A stretch of 64,000 nucleotides of DNA from Plantibacter sp050587525 (lineage in GTDB: Bacteria > Actinomycetota > Actinomycetes > Actinomycetales > Microbacteriaceae). Made by a program: the position numbers and the translations under genes. Of the stretch, positions 45,201 through 53,246 are shown piece after piece. The stretch lies in assembly GCF_050587525.1 (NCBI RefSeq), contig NZ_JBOBFT010000006.1, positions 207,479 to 271,478 on the forward strand, in the 5' to 3' direction. The stretch's first letter is position 1, and every line of letters begins with the position of its first letter. The notes beneath the pieces are model-generated. The model did not search any database. It worked only from the letters and a program-made list of their open reading frames with translations, and was not told where the DNA came from.

Positions 45201-46481
45201 GCCGCCGAGCTTCTTGAGGTGAGCGTCGTTCTCGTTCCACAGGCGCGGTCCGGCTCCCGCGTACATCTTGGAACCGACGACCGAGACGGCGTAGACGGGA
45301 CCGTCGTAGCTGAGCTCCTTGTTCCAGCTGACCGGGTTGCCCTTCTCGGCCTCGTTGGAGTTGCCGCGACCGTAGTTGTGGTCGTGGCCCTGCAGCACGA
45401 GGTCGACGTTGTTCGCCTCGAAGAGCGGCAGCCAGGACTCGCGGATCGCACGGTTGTTCCGGCCTTCGTCGAGCGAGAACACCGGGTGGTGGAAGTACAC
45501 GACCGTCCACTTGTTGGGGTTCTGCTCAAGCGTCTGCTTGAGCCATGCCGTCTGGACGGCGAGCGCAGACGCCTCCGTGATGTTGCTGTTGAGCGAGATG
45601 AAGCGGACGCCCTGGTAGTCGGAGTAGTAGACGGTCCCCTTGAGGAGCGCTTCGACTGCCGCGGAACCCTTCGGTCCGTTGTCCGGGTAGGCGAACTGCG
45701 CCTGCCACTGCTTGGAGAGCGCCTCGCCCTGGTACTCGTGGTTGCCCGCGGCCGCAAGGAAGTTCTGCGTGCCGAAGGTGTACCCGGAGGCGTCGAACAC
45801 CTCGCCCCACTGGGTGTCGTCGTTCGCGTCGTCGATGAGGTCGCCGGCCTGCAGCACGATGCTCGCGTCCGGTCGGTCGCGGAAGGCGTTCCGAATGACC
45901 CGCGAGGCGTCCGACTTGATGCCGTTCTGCACGTCGCCGAGGTAGATGAACGAGAAGTCGTCCGGCGCGGCCGACGCGGTGGTGAAGTGCTGCCACTCGC
46001 TGAAGTTCGTGCCGTCCCCGACACGGTACTGGTACTGCGTGGAGGACTTCAGACCCGTGAACGCGACCGTGTGGAAGGACTCGTCGTAGCCCTTGTCGGT
46101 GGGCACGTCGACGTTCTTCGACGCCTGCACGGTCGTGAGGTCGGTGCGGTACGGCTCGGCCGTCGCCACACGGATCTGCGCCTGCGCGGTGTTCACGCCG
46201 GTGGAGGTGCGCCAGGTGACCGATTGCGAGGTCGCGAGGTCTCCGGACGGCGTGAGGACGAGGCGATCCGGAATGCGGGACGGACCGTGCTGGACGATGG
46301 GCGAGACGGTGGCAGCTGCCGCTGGTGCCCCGGCGGCAGGTGCCACCGCAGCTGCCGAGCTCGGGGCGGCGACCGCTGGAGCGGTCGCCCCGAGCGAGCC
46401 GAGCAGCGCTACCGCGAGGGTTGCCGCTGCGAGCGCACCGAACGGCTTGCGGCGGCCGCTTCGACGAGTGGACGTGGTCAT
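42240..46481 (-). CDS. Secreted purple-acid-phosphatase-like metallophosphoesterase with beta-propeller repeats
   Basis: A 1413-residue protein from ATG 46481. A signal peptide (cleavage near AVAA, residue 39) precedes a purple-acid-phosphatase Fn3-like domain (about 65-170). The phosphoesterase domain (about 175-400) has IYLGDVQ, LQAGDLIDD, AAGNHEY, VYFHHPVFS and LQGHDHNYG, giving the GD, GNHE, H and GHDH metal ligands. After a Gly/Pro linker come two near-identical YncE-like propeller units of about 287 residues, a linker of about 12 Pro-Thr-Asp repeats and a third, diverged propeller. It probably hydrolyses phosphate esters outside the cell. No sortase signal is present. Confidence 0.9.
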   Translation of the reverse strand: MTTSTRRSGRRKPFGALAAATLAVALLGSLGATAPAVAAPSSAAAVAPAAGAPAAAATVSPIVQHGPSRIPDRLVLTPSGDLATSQSVTWRTSTGVNTAQAQIRVATAEPYRTDLTTVQASKNVDVPTDKGYDESFHTVAFTGLKSSTQYQYRVGDGTNFSEWQHFTTASAAPDDFSFIYLGDVQNGIKSDASRVIRNAFRDRPDASIVLQAGDLIDDANDDTQWGEVFDASGYTFGTQNFLAAAGNHEYQGEALSKQWQAQFAYPDNGPKGSAAVEALLKGTVYYSDYQGVRFISLNSNITEASALAVQTAWLKQTLEQNPNKWTVVYFHHPVFSLDEGRNNRAIRESWLPLFEANNVDLVLQGHDHNYGRGNSNEAEKGNPVSWNKELSYDGPVYAVSVVGSKMYAGAGPRLWNENDAHLKKLGGDIELYQLIDVSGDSLRYESRTADGVYYDGLTIVKNEAGKAVTDDTVPQVIEPGTSVPCLGCVPNPDPGGPTDPGTPEQSVDYTVVGGLASPKQDAVKLPAGSAFSQKKGALYLGDQNGRTVSEIDPDTDTIRRTMTLPENIRDLGIDDERELLYVGQQNRNWVVVSIADATFGQIVRGPFPFIESNRSIDVDPVRGYVYGAVPSRGVEVLDAVTGASLGVIGGTADAYYVSADPANGLVSTVYFSDVKDAKNIESFDVDNAFASLWSSKSRANPRQLDADGMNGLLYVGYTGTAVGSGGFTVHDAKTGKVLGDFADPKYGKDGYGISVDEQQQRVFVSNRDYRLNPPGSEKDPVAVTVSKRVLDAGYEYAPVANLDSANPSNTQLPAGSAFSEAKGVLYLGDQNSRTISEIDPETDTILRTMTLPENIRDLGIDDAGQLLYVGQQNRNWVVVSIADATFGQVVRGPFPFIESNRSIDVDPVRGYVYGAVPSRGVEVLDAVTGASLGVVGGTAGAYYVAADPARGIVASAYFEDVPGAINVAAFDVDKGFTPLWETPTRPNARQLDIDSTNGLVYVGYTGTGAGTGGFSVHDVKTGAVLADLADPKYGKEGYGISVDEKRQRVFVSNRDFRLNPPGSERTPVAVTVSQRAGVTTPTDPTDPTDPTDPTDPTDPTDPTDPTDPTDPTDPTDPGPVDPTDPTTPPTGLSYAPAPLTAIPSSEANADLDTKPVGSVVDPVSGHVFVGNEQRPARVLEIDPATDTLVATHVIPGGTDEGVRDVAIDAATGELYVAYGNSWSVVKLADDTIARGPFAFTANVRGIDVDTASGRVFGATRGTGFEVMDATTGAKITTVATDGANWTTHGIAFDATANRIYTTNDNSAGTEGVRVYDGTSYALLSSLAAVKPDFRSVAVDPLAGRLYIGHSSAAFDASGVLILRAADLTQIANLPGTAYGNKVYGVSVDQAKGVVYVSARDRFPTGLIALQRSR
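43132..43240. repeat. 9-bp tandem repeat encoding Pro-Thr-Asp
   Basis: About 12 units of GGGTCCGTC-type sequence (variants GGATCAGTC, GGATCGGTC) encode the (PTD)n linker between the second and third propellers. Such arrays change length readily by slippage. Confidence 0.85.
43263..44924. repeat. Intragenic tandem duplication, 861-bp period
   Basis: The DNA at about 43263-44063 matches 44124-44924 with an exact offset of 861 bp (287 codons), as shown by shared segments such as GAGAACGCGGA (44026 and 44887). Each copy encodes one propeller unit, with LLYVGQQNRNWVVVSIADAT identical in both. Confidence 0.85.
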
Positions 46482-46558
46482 GGGTTGAGGCTCTTTCCTC
46501 GGTTCGAACGGGGGTGTCGGTTCAGGGACTGGCGTGCGGGCGCCGAACGGGGATCGCA

Positions 46559-48686
46559 TCAGGCTTCGTCTCCCGTGGTGCGGCGGCGGAAGAACACGAT
46601 GAGGAAGGCGGCGGCTCCGAGGAGGAGCGCTCCGCCCGCGACGGCGACGAGGATGCCGACACCGTCCGCTCCGGTGCGGGCGAGGTCGCGCTCACCGGTC
46701 GTGGCTGCGCCCACCTCGAGGATGGTGATGGGCGCGTCGACGGTCGCCCCGGACTCGAGGCCGCGCACCGTGACGGTGTGCGCCCCCGGGGCGACTCCCG
46801 CGGGGATGTGCGCTTGGAAGGAGTACGCGCCGGATGCGTCCGCCTTCGGGTAACCGAGCGTGATCGGGTCGGAGTGCAGAGTGACCTCGAGGTCCTCGTT
46901 CGCCCAGAAGCCGCCACCGCGCATCCCGAGCGTGCCGCCGGCCGCGATGCCTGTCGCCGACAGCTCGATGGGTGTCGGCTCTGCCGCGGGCTTCGGCTCC
47001 GGCTTGTCCGTCGGCGGAGTCGTGGGAGTGGTCGTCGGCGGGGCCGTGGTGGGTGGCGTCGTCGGCTGGACGGTCGGTTCGACCGTGGGTTCGACCGTGG
47101 GCTCGACGGTCGGCTTCGGAGTCGAGGTCGGCTCGTCCGTCGGCTTCGGCGTGGGCTCGTCCGTCGGCTTGGGCGTCGGCGTGGGCGTCGGCGTGGGTTC
47201 CGGCGTCGATCCCGGACCGGGCTGCGCCGGCGTCGGCCGCTCGGGCGCCTTGACATCGGCACGCGCGGAGCCGGGGCCGGATGCACGTGCGACCGTCTCA
47301 TCGGTGACGAGCTTGACGCCGTCGTCCGACTTCGTGATCGTGAACGCGTCGAAGAGTTCACCGGTGACCTTGTGGCTCTCCACGTGGATCTCATCGGCCG
47401 TGACGTCGACGGTCTGGTACATCTGCGTGTCGCGGTTCATGCTGCGCAGATTCGCGCCGTTCTTGATCCAGTTGTTGGATTCGAGCGGGTCCGGGACATA
47501 CATCTTCGGTCCGGCGATCGTGACCATGTAGACGGGGCCGGTCTGGCTCGTCGCCGGGTCAGCCCCAGCAGGCAGGTTCTGCTCGTTCGCGATGAGGTTG
47601 CCGCGACCGTAGGCGTGGTCGTGGCCCTGCAGGACGAGGTCGACGTTGTGCTTCTCGAAGATCGGCAGCCACGCATTGCGGATGGTTGCGTTGTCGCGGC
47701 CGGACGTGACGGAGAAGATCGGCTGGTGGAAGGAGACGACACTCCACTTGCCGGGGTTCGATTCGAGGACGCCGTCGAGCCAGGCGCTCTGCGACTCCAT
47801 CTCGGCACCGTTGATCACCGAGGCGTTGAGCGAGATGAATCGCACGCCCTGGATGTCCGTGTAGTAGACGTTCTCGTCGTAGATCTGCTTGATCGCGGGC
47901 GTCGTGGCGGGACCATTGCGCGGGTACTCGAACTGCGCACCCCAGTAGCGGGTGAGGTCCGGGCCCGGGTAGTACTCGTGGTTCCCGGGGGTCGCGAGGA
48001 CGTTCATCGACGAGTTCGCGAAGCCCGCAGCACCGAACCACTCACCCCATTCAGCGTCGGCGACGTCGGTGTCGATGAGGTCGCCGAGGTGGACGACGGC
48101 CTTCGCGTACGGGCGCGCTTCCGATGCGGCGCGGAACGACCGGGAGGCGTAGGACTTCACATCGTTCTGGGCGTCGCCCTGCACGAGGAAGGAGAACGGC
48201 GCCGCGGCCGCCGCGGCCGTCTCGAACTCGAACCACTCGCTCCAGGTCGTGCCATCGCCGACCCGGTACAGGTAGGCGGTCGACGGCGCGAGGCCCGTCA
48301 TCGTGGCGGTGTGGTACTTGATCGAGTAGCCGAGGTCGGTCGCGAAACCGGTCGTACTGACGGCCGGCACGGTGGATCCAGCCTTGGGCGGTCCCTTGGT
48401 CGCAGCGCTGAGCTGGAGCTGCGCGGTCGTGACGTCGATCGACGTGCGCCAGGAGACGTTCTGTGAGGAGAACGGCGTCTCGGTCGGGGTCATGATGACG
48501 CGATCCGGAACCGCTGACGCGACGTGAACGGTCGCGGGGGCGACGGGCGGCGGGTTCAGACCGCCGGCGGCGTAGGCGATACCACCGCCGAGTGAGACGA
48601 GGGCGACTGTGGCGGCGAGACCGCCCGCCAGGAGCGCTGTTCGAGGGCTGAGGCGCGCGCAGGCGCGCCGAGAGATCGCTCTTCAT
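46559..48686 (-). CDS. Secreted phosphoesterase with LARTG anchor; apparent frameshift in the signal peptide
   Basis: An intact frame from ATG 48493 encodes an Fn3-like then metallophosphoesterase domain (VQGDAQND, VHLGDLIDT, TPGNHEYYPG, SFHQPIFS, LQGHDHAYG), a Pro/Thr-rich stalk, a small Ig-like domain and a C-terminal LARTG, hydrophobic helix and RRR tail, a canonical sortase E signal. That frame continues upstream as a good signal peptide (TALLAGGLAATVALVSLG) but meets a stop with no start codon. A well-placed ATG at 48686 (MKSDLSARLRA) is in another frame; losing one base in the GCGCGC run near 48655 would join them. It is either a frameshift mutation or a sequencing error. Confidence 0.8.
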
Positions 48687-48949
48687 CGGGGGAAGGTGTC
48701 CTTCGGGCAGGACCGGCGTGACCAGCCGGTGGTGTTCGGGGCGCTGCCATCGGAGGCAGCGCCGCTCACGCTAACGAACCCACGATGTCCAATGGGTGTC
48801 GGACAACGAGGTTCCCCGAACGTTCTCCCGCCGTTCCCACGCGCCCGTTGGAACGGTTCAACCGGTCAACAGGAGTTCACCCTGGAACCGCCGAACACTG
48901 TTGTGGCGAGCCGCTCGCATGCACTACGGCGAACGGCGGCCCCCGACGA
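48687..48949. other. Gene-free gap with a GC-rich stem-loop
   Basis: GGCGCTGCC (48740-48748) pairs with GGCAGCGCC (48755-48763) around ATCGGA, possibly ending the transcript of the downstream-facing membrane gene at 48950. I see no gene in the remaining sequence. Confidence 0.5.
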
Positions 48950-50053
48950 TCACCGACCCGCGATCGTCGTCCCGTCGAGGAGCGTCTGCCACGGGTTGTC
49001 GGCACCCACGAGCGTGTTGCCGTCGCACGTCAGCAACAGGTTCACGAGGACGCTTCCCTGCTCCGCCACGCGCAAGGCGCTGTAGAGTCCGGCCGGATTG
49101 CCCGTGTTCTCGCTCGTGTACTTCATCGTCGTGAGGACGAACTCGACCGTTCCGCCCTGCTCCGTGCCGACGTCAACGCGGCCGTCGTCGTCGTTGAGCG
49201 ACGCATCGGCGAGCTGGTCCGTGAATCGGCTCACGTCATCGAGGGCCACGGCACGCGTCGCCGGGTAGTCACCCGTCCCACCGCCGACGCTGCCGGTGGG
49301 ATCGAAATCGATCGACTCCACCGAGTAGTTGCACCCGAGCGCACCGTTCGTCCAGGCACGGACGCCCTCTGCGTCCGAGTCGGTCGGCACCCACCCGTTC
49401 GGCAGCGAGACCGAGACGTCCGGGGCACTGTCAACCTGCCAGAACTCGTCGATCGACACGGCGCCGGACTGCGGAGCGGACGACGGCGGATCGCTCGGCT
49501 CCGCGGATTCCATGGGCGTCGGCTGCCGAGAGGAGGAGTCGGGAGCGTTGACGATCCCCGCCGCGAGGCTGCTGGCGATGATCGACACGATCACGATGAT
49601 CGCGATCACCACGACGATTCCGCCACCGATGAGCCACCACGCCCACGCGGGAAAGCCGCCCTTGCGCGGTGGACCGGGCGGGAAGCCGGGGCCACCCGCG
49701 CCAACGGGCTGGCCGTACGACTGCTGCCCGTAGGACTGAGGCGGTTGCCCGTACTGAGGCGATTGCCCGTACTGAGGCTGCTGCCCGTACGGCTGGGACG
49801 GCTGGCCGGACTGGGGCGGTTGCCCGTACTGAGGCGGCTGCTGCCCGGAAGACGACTGGGGCTGGGCGTAGGGTCCGGGCTGCCCCTGCTGTCCGTACGG
49901 CGCTGGCGCCTGCTGCGGCGGGGTCGGAGCGCCGTAGTGGGGCGGCTGCTGACCGTGGAGCGGCTGCTGCGGCTGGCCGTACTGCGGCTGCGGCGGCTGG
50001 GGATCAGACGGCTCAGGGGGCACACCGGCCTGATCTGGCGGCTGGAACGACAT
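48950..50053 (-). CDS. Membrane protein with Gln/Pro/Tyr/Gly-rich cytoplasmic repeats
   Basis: A 367-residue protein. Residues 1-130 are low-complexity repeats of PQYGQ, PPQSYG and related pieces, then PRKGGFPAWAWW leads into one transmembrane helix (GGGIVVVIAIIVIVSIIASS). An extracytoplasmic domain of about 180 residues follows; it contains ALGCNYSVE and LLLTCDGNTL, whose Cys residues may pair. This architecture is common in actinobacterial envelope proteins of unknown function. It is a single gene. Confidence 0.75.
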   Translation of the reverse strand: MSFQPPDQAGVPPEPSDPQPPQPQYGQPQQPLHGQQPPHYGAPTPPQQAPAPYGQQGQPGPYAQPQSSSGQQPPQYGQPPQSGQPSQPYGQQPQYGQSPQYGQPPQSYGQQSYGQPVGAGGPGFPPGPPRKGGFPAWAWWLIGGGIVVVIAIIVIVSIIASSLAAGIVNAPDSSSRQPTPMESAEPSDPPSSAPQSGAVSIDEFWQVDSAPDVSVSLPNGWVPTDSDAEGVRAWTNGALGCNYSVESIDFDPTGSVGGGTGDYPATRAVALDDVSRFTDQLADASLNDDDGRVDVGTEQGGTVEFVLTTMKYTSENTGNPAGLYSALRVAEQGSVLVNLLLTCDGNTLVGADNPWQTLLDGTTIAGR

Positions 50054-50210
50054 CGCTTCTCCCCTTCCGCATCATCCCGGAGGCGGGTGTTGCGCCAACA
50101 ACTCTACCCACGCCGGACGGACCGGCAAGGGCTTGCACACGTCGGATCGTCCGCCTTCCCGCTTCGTCTCGTCGATCATGCCGGTCGCCGTCCTCACTCG
50201 CACAGCACAT

Positions 50211-50238
50211 TTGTCAGCATCCAAAATTTTGGTATTCT
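50211..50238 (+). promoter_or_regulatory. Promoter with palindromic operator filling the spacer
   Basis: A -35 TTGTCA (50211-50216) and -10 TATTCT (50233-50238) are separated by 16 bases, of which the last 12 are the perfect palindrome CCAAAATTTTGG (50221-50232). A protein bound there would exclude RNA polymerase. The downstream GntR gene is the obvious candidate. The implied leader before the chosen ATG is about 160 bases, unless the GTG at 50266 is used. Confidence 0.65.
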
Positions 50239-50406
50239 TGATGATCATCGGATACAAGAGAGGCGGTGCCGCGCCCCGGTCGGTCACCGATCCCAACCCC
50301 CGGTGGAGCGAGAGATGCGTGGAATGACCTGGACACCCGCGGTGAAGCGCGTGATCCTGCGACGGTTACGATCGGATCCACCGTTCCTACCCCGCCGGAG
50401 TCTTGC

Positions 50407-51087
50407 ATGCCCGTTCCCACCGTCACTCAGGTCGCGCACGCCGAGCGTCCCATGCTGCGCGACACCGTGGCACAAGCGATCCGGGCAGCGATCATGGACG
50501 GCACCTTCGCACCGGGCGAACGACTCCACGACGAGCAGTTGCAGACGTGGCTCGGCGTCTCGCGCACACCCGTCCGCGACGCCCTCAACGAGCTTCGCAG
50601 GACGGGGCTCATCGAGATGGCCGCGAACCGGTACACGCGAGTGACCGCGCCCGACGGCACCGATGCCGTTGAGGCCGTCCACGCTCTCGGAGTCCTCCTC
50701 GGCGGCGTGGTCCGACTCGCCGTCCCCCGTCTCGATGCCTCGACGCGGGACGTCATCGCGAACGCCATCGACCGCACCCTCGTGCACCTGAGCCCTGCCG
50801 AGGGCTCCGACGTGGACGCGGAACGTCTCAGCATCGCGACGCTGCACCTCTTCAACCACTACGTCGAACACTGCGGCAACCAGCTGCTCATCCGCGTGTG
50901 CAACGACTCCCTCGACGGGCTCGCGTACCGGCTGCGCATCGGGCAGCTGAGCACGATCCTCGACTTCCCGACGATGCGCGACGCATATGCGGCGTTGCGC
51001 GAGGCGACGCTCACGGGCGATGCCCTGGCCGCGCAACTGGCGACGGAATCACTCCACCAGCTGCCCGGCGCCCGCGAGCGCGTCTGA
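50407..51087 (+). CDS. GntR-family regulator (FadR/FCD-like)
   Basis: A 226-residue regulator from ATG 50407, with GGAG six bases upstream. GTG 50266 also has a purine-rich site (AGAGAGG) but would add 47 low-complexity residues. The winged helix is in LRDTVAQAIRAAIMDG, LHDEQLQTWLGVSRTPVRDA and LNELRRTGLIEMA, typical of the FadR subfamily. The C-terminal helical domain carries weak FCD features. Effector and regulon are unknown; self-regulation through 50211-50238 is likely. Confidence 0.88.
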   Translation: MPVPTVTQVAHAERPMLRDTVAQAIRAAIMDGTFAPGERLHDEQLQTWLGVSRTPVRDALNELRRTGLIEMAANRYTRVTAPDGTDAVEAVHALGVLLGGVVRLAVPRLDASTRDVIANAIDRTLVHLSPAEGSDVDAERLSIATLHLFNHYVEHCGNQLLIRVCNDSLDGLAYRLRIGQLSTILDFPTMRDAYAALREATLTGDALAAQLATESLHQLPGARERV

Positions 51088-51161
51088 CCGATCGGACGAA
51101 CGCGGAACGCTCGGCGCCGAACCAGAATGCCGCGTACGCCCTCGAACGCCTTCGAAGCGCG

Positions 51162-52289
51162 CTAGATGCTGACGCCCACCGTCACCGGCTCAGGTTGCAG
51201 GAGCACGCCGAATTCGGAGAGCACCCGCGCCTGGACGAATCGCGCCAGCTGGGCGATCTCCTCGGCGCTCGCTCCCCCGCGGTTCGTGAGCGCGAGCGTG
51301 TGCTTCGACGACACCGCGGCCCGGGAACCGGGGATCGCATACCCTCGACGGATGCCGGACCGCTCGATGAGCCACGCCGCCGAGAGCTTCACGAGCCGCT
51401 CGGACGGTTGCGCGATCGGCGGGTTCACCACGGCCCCCAGCTCGAAGACGTACTCCGTGTCCACCTCCGGTTCCACCGGCCACCACGGCGCACCGGCGGG
51501 GAGCGATCTCGCGACGTGCTCCGAGACGATCGGGTTCGTGAAGAACGAGCCGGCACTCGCGGTGTCGCGATCGGCGGCATCGAGCACCATGCCCTTCGAC
51601 GCGCGCAACGCCAGGACGGTCGCACGAACCTGGGCGATCGGGACGGCCTCCCCGAGCCCGACTCCGAGCGCGAAGGCCAACTGCTCATAGGCGATCGGCG
51701 CACCGGCTCCGCCCACACCGACATCGGTGAGGTCGATCGTCACAGCGAGGACGATCGCCTCGCGCTCCGGCGCCGCACCACCGTGCCGTTTGAGGACGGA
51801 CGTGCGGTAGCCGAGCTCCAGCTCCGCGGCCGGAACCGTGACGACGTCCCCGGTCGCCTCGTCGAGCAGGTCGACGGACACGAGCGCCGAAACGAGTTCC
51901 TGGCCGTACGCGCCGATGTTCTGCACGGGCGCCGCTCCCGTCGATCCGGGGATGCCGGACAACGCTTCGATGCCGGCCCACCCCTGCTCGACGGCATGGG
52001 CGACGAGCCCGTCCCACGACTCCCCCGCCTGCACGCGCAGACGAACGGTTCCGGCGGCCGCATCCAACCGTTCGATGCCGCGAGTCGCGACCCGGATGAC
52101 CGTCGCGTCGATCTCCTCGTCGCCGATCAGCAGATTCGATCCGCCGCCGATGAGCAGCCAATCACCGCCGTCCGCCCACACGCGTCGTGCGACATCGGCG
52201 AGGTCGGCCTCCGTCGTGCACTCCACGAAGTGGGTCGCGATGCCGCCGACCTGCAGCGTCGTGTAGTCGCTCAGCCGGACGGACGTCAT
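51162..52289 (-). CDS. murB: UDP-N-acetylenolpyruvoylglucosamine reductase
   Basis: A 375-residue FAD enzyme making UDP-MurNAc for peptidoglycan. TLQVGGIATHFVEC, LLIGGGSNLLIGDE and IEALSGIPGSTGAAPVQNIG bind FAD, LGYRTSVLKR follows, ASAGSFFTNPIV contains the catalytic Ser, and SAAWLIERSG and SSKHTLALTNRGGASA lie in the C-terminal domain with the final Glu region. It is a type I MurB. Its ATG overlaps the MaoC-like gene's stop (ATGA), so it is the last gene of a three-gene operon. Confidence 0.97.
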   Translation of the reverse strand: MTSVRLSDYTTLQVGGIATHFVECTTEADLADVARRVWADGGDWLLIGGGSNLLIGDEEIDATVIRVATRGIERLDAAAGTVRLRVQAGESWDGLVAHAVEQGWAGIEALSGIPGSTGAAPVQNIGAYGQELVSALVSVDLLDEATGDVVTVPAAELELGYRTSVLKRHGGAAPEREAIVLAVTIDLTDVGVGGAGAPIAYEQLAFALGVGLGEAVPIAQVRATVLALRASKGMVLDAADRDTASAGSFFTNPIVSEHVARSLPAGAPWWPVEPEVDTEYVFELGAVVNPPIAQPSERLVKLSAAWLIERSGIRRGYAIPGSRAAVSSKHTLALTNRGGASAEEIAQLARFVQARVLSEFGVLLQPEPVTVGVSI

Positions 52290-52708
52290 CGGAGCGAGAC
52301 CACGACCTGCGCTTTGCCGAGGACGGTCTGGTCGGCGTAGGTGACCGTGAGGTCGACGCGCGCCGTTCCGGCCTCGGTGTCGAGCTTGCCGATCTTCGCA
52401 CTCACGTGCAGAGTCGCGCCGTCCTGTGCGTCGACGAGGACGGGACGAGTGAAGCGCACCTGGTAGTCGAGGATCTTCGCGGGATCACCGATCCAGTCGA
52501 CGACCGCCTGCACGGCGAGGCCCATCGTGAGCATCCCGTGGGCGAGCACGCCGGGGAGGCCCACTGCGGTCGCGACGTCGTCGCGGTAGTGGATGGGGTT
52601 GAAGTCGCCGGACGCGCCGGCGTAGCGCACGAGCGAGTCTCGGCTCAGCTCGACGGTCCGTTCTGCGACCACGTCGCCTGCGGCGAGCGCCGCGATGTCG
52701 AGGCTCAT
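52286..52708 (-). CDS. MaoC-family dehydratase (HadB-like)
   Basis: A 140-residue hot-dog-fold protein from ATG 52708. The hydratase motif YAGASGDFNPIHYRDDVA has the catalytic Asp and His, followed by GVLAHGMLTMGLAVQ, the typical helix. In mycobacteria HadB pairs with HadA or HadC to dehydrate 3-hydroxyacyl-ACP in long-chain fatty acid synthesis. Coupled by 4 bp overlaps to its HadA-like partner and to murB. Confidence 0.93.
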   Translation of the reverse strand: MSLDIAALAAGDVVAERTVELSRDSLVRYAGASGDFNPIHYRDDVATAVGLPGVLAHGMLTMGLAVQAVVDWIGDPAKILDYQVRFTRPVLVDAQDGATLHVSAKIGKLDTEAGTARVDLTVTYADQTVLGKAQVVVSLR

Positions 52709-53151
52709 TCGTCTCCCCTGACGACCAGGGTGGAGATCGCGGTCACCACGTGCTGGCCGGTCGCATCGGTCATGTTGGATTCGCACGTCACCATCGAGTG
52801 GCCGCCGAGCGATTTGATGCTCGTGACCGTGAGGGTCGCCGTCAGTTCATCGCCGGCGACGATGGGACGGGTGTGGATGAACCGCTGGTCGCCGTGGACG
52901 ACACGGCTGAAGTCGATGCCGGCGTCCGGCTCGGCGAGGAGCTGCGCGAGCGTCTGCTCCTGCACGACGACCGGGAAGGTCGGCGGCGCGACGACATCCG
53001 CGTATCCGGCTGCGCGGGCGGCTTCCGGATCGAGGTTGATGGGGTTGGTCGCGAACACGGCGCGGGAGAACTCGCGCACCTTCTCGCGTCCGACCAGGTA
53101 GGGCGGGGCGGATGGGAGGACCCGCCCTTGCAGTTCAGGGTTCACAGACAC
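52705..53151 (-). CDS. FAS1-type dehydratase subunit (HadA-like)
   Basis: A 148-residue hot-dog-fold protein from GTG 53151 (GTG 53145 is possible). YLVGREKVREFSRAVFATNP is the N-terminal helix, VVAPPTFPVVV and FSRVVHGDQRFIHTRPIVAG are hallmarks of the non-catalytic partner in HadAB-type dehydratases. It opens the operon HadA-like, HadB-like, murB. A hydroxyacyl dehydratase heterodimer is inferred. Confidence 0.9.
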   Translation of the reverse strand: MSVNPELQGRVLPSAPPYLVGREKVREFSRAVFATNPINLDPEAARAAGYADVVAPPTFPVVVQEQTLAQLLAEPDAGIDFSRVVHGDQRFIHTRPIVAGDELTATLTVTSIKSLGGHSMVTCESNMTDATGQHVVTAISTLVVRGDE

Positions 53152-53168
53152 CCCCCAACCCTACTCTC

Positions 53169-53238
53169 AGCCCGCGAGGGGTCGCATATGGCGAGTCGGA
53201 CCGGGTCCGGACTGACCGTTTGCGACCCCTCGCGGGCT
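53169..53238. repeat. Long intergenic inverted repeat, perfect 18-bp arms (CCCGCGAGGGGTC word)
   Basis: AGCCCGCGAGGGGTCGCA at 53169-53186 is perfectly complementary to 53221-53238. Within the 34-base loop GGACC-G-GGTCC forms a small inner hairpin. It lies downstream of the DUF937 gene and upstream of the HadA-like start. Confidence 0.85.
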
Positions 53239-53246
53239 TCGACGGG

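Noticed and set aside
48051..48686. A 211-residue Arg-rich frame starting at 48686
   Set aside because: After the first eleven residues it is the wrong frame of the phosphoesterase gene; it is explained by the frameshift described at 48493-48686.
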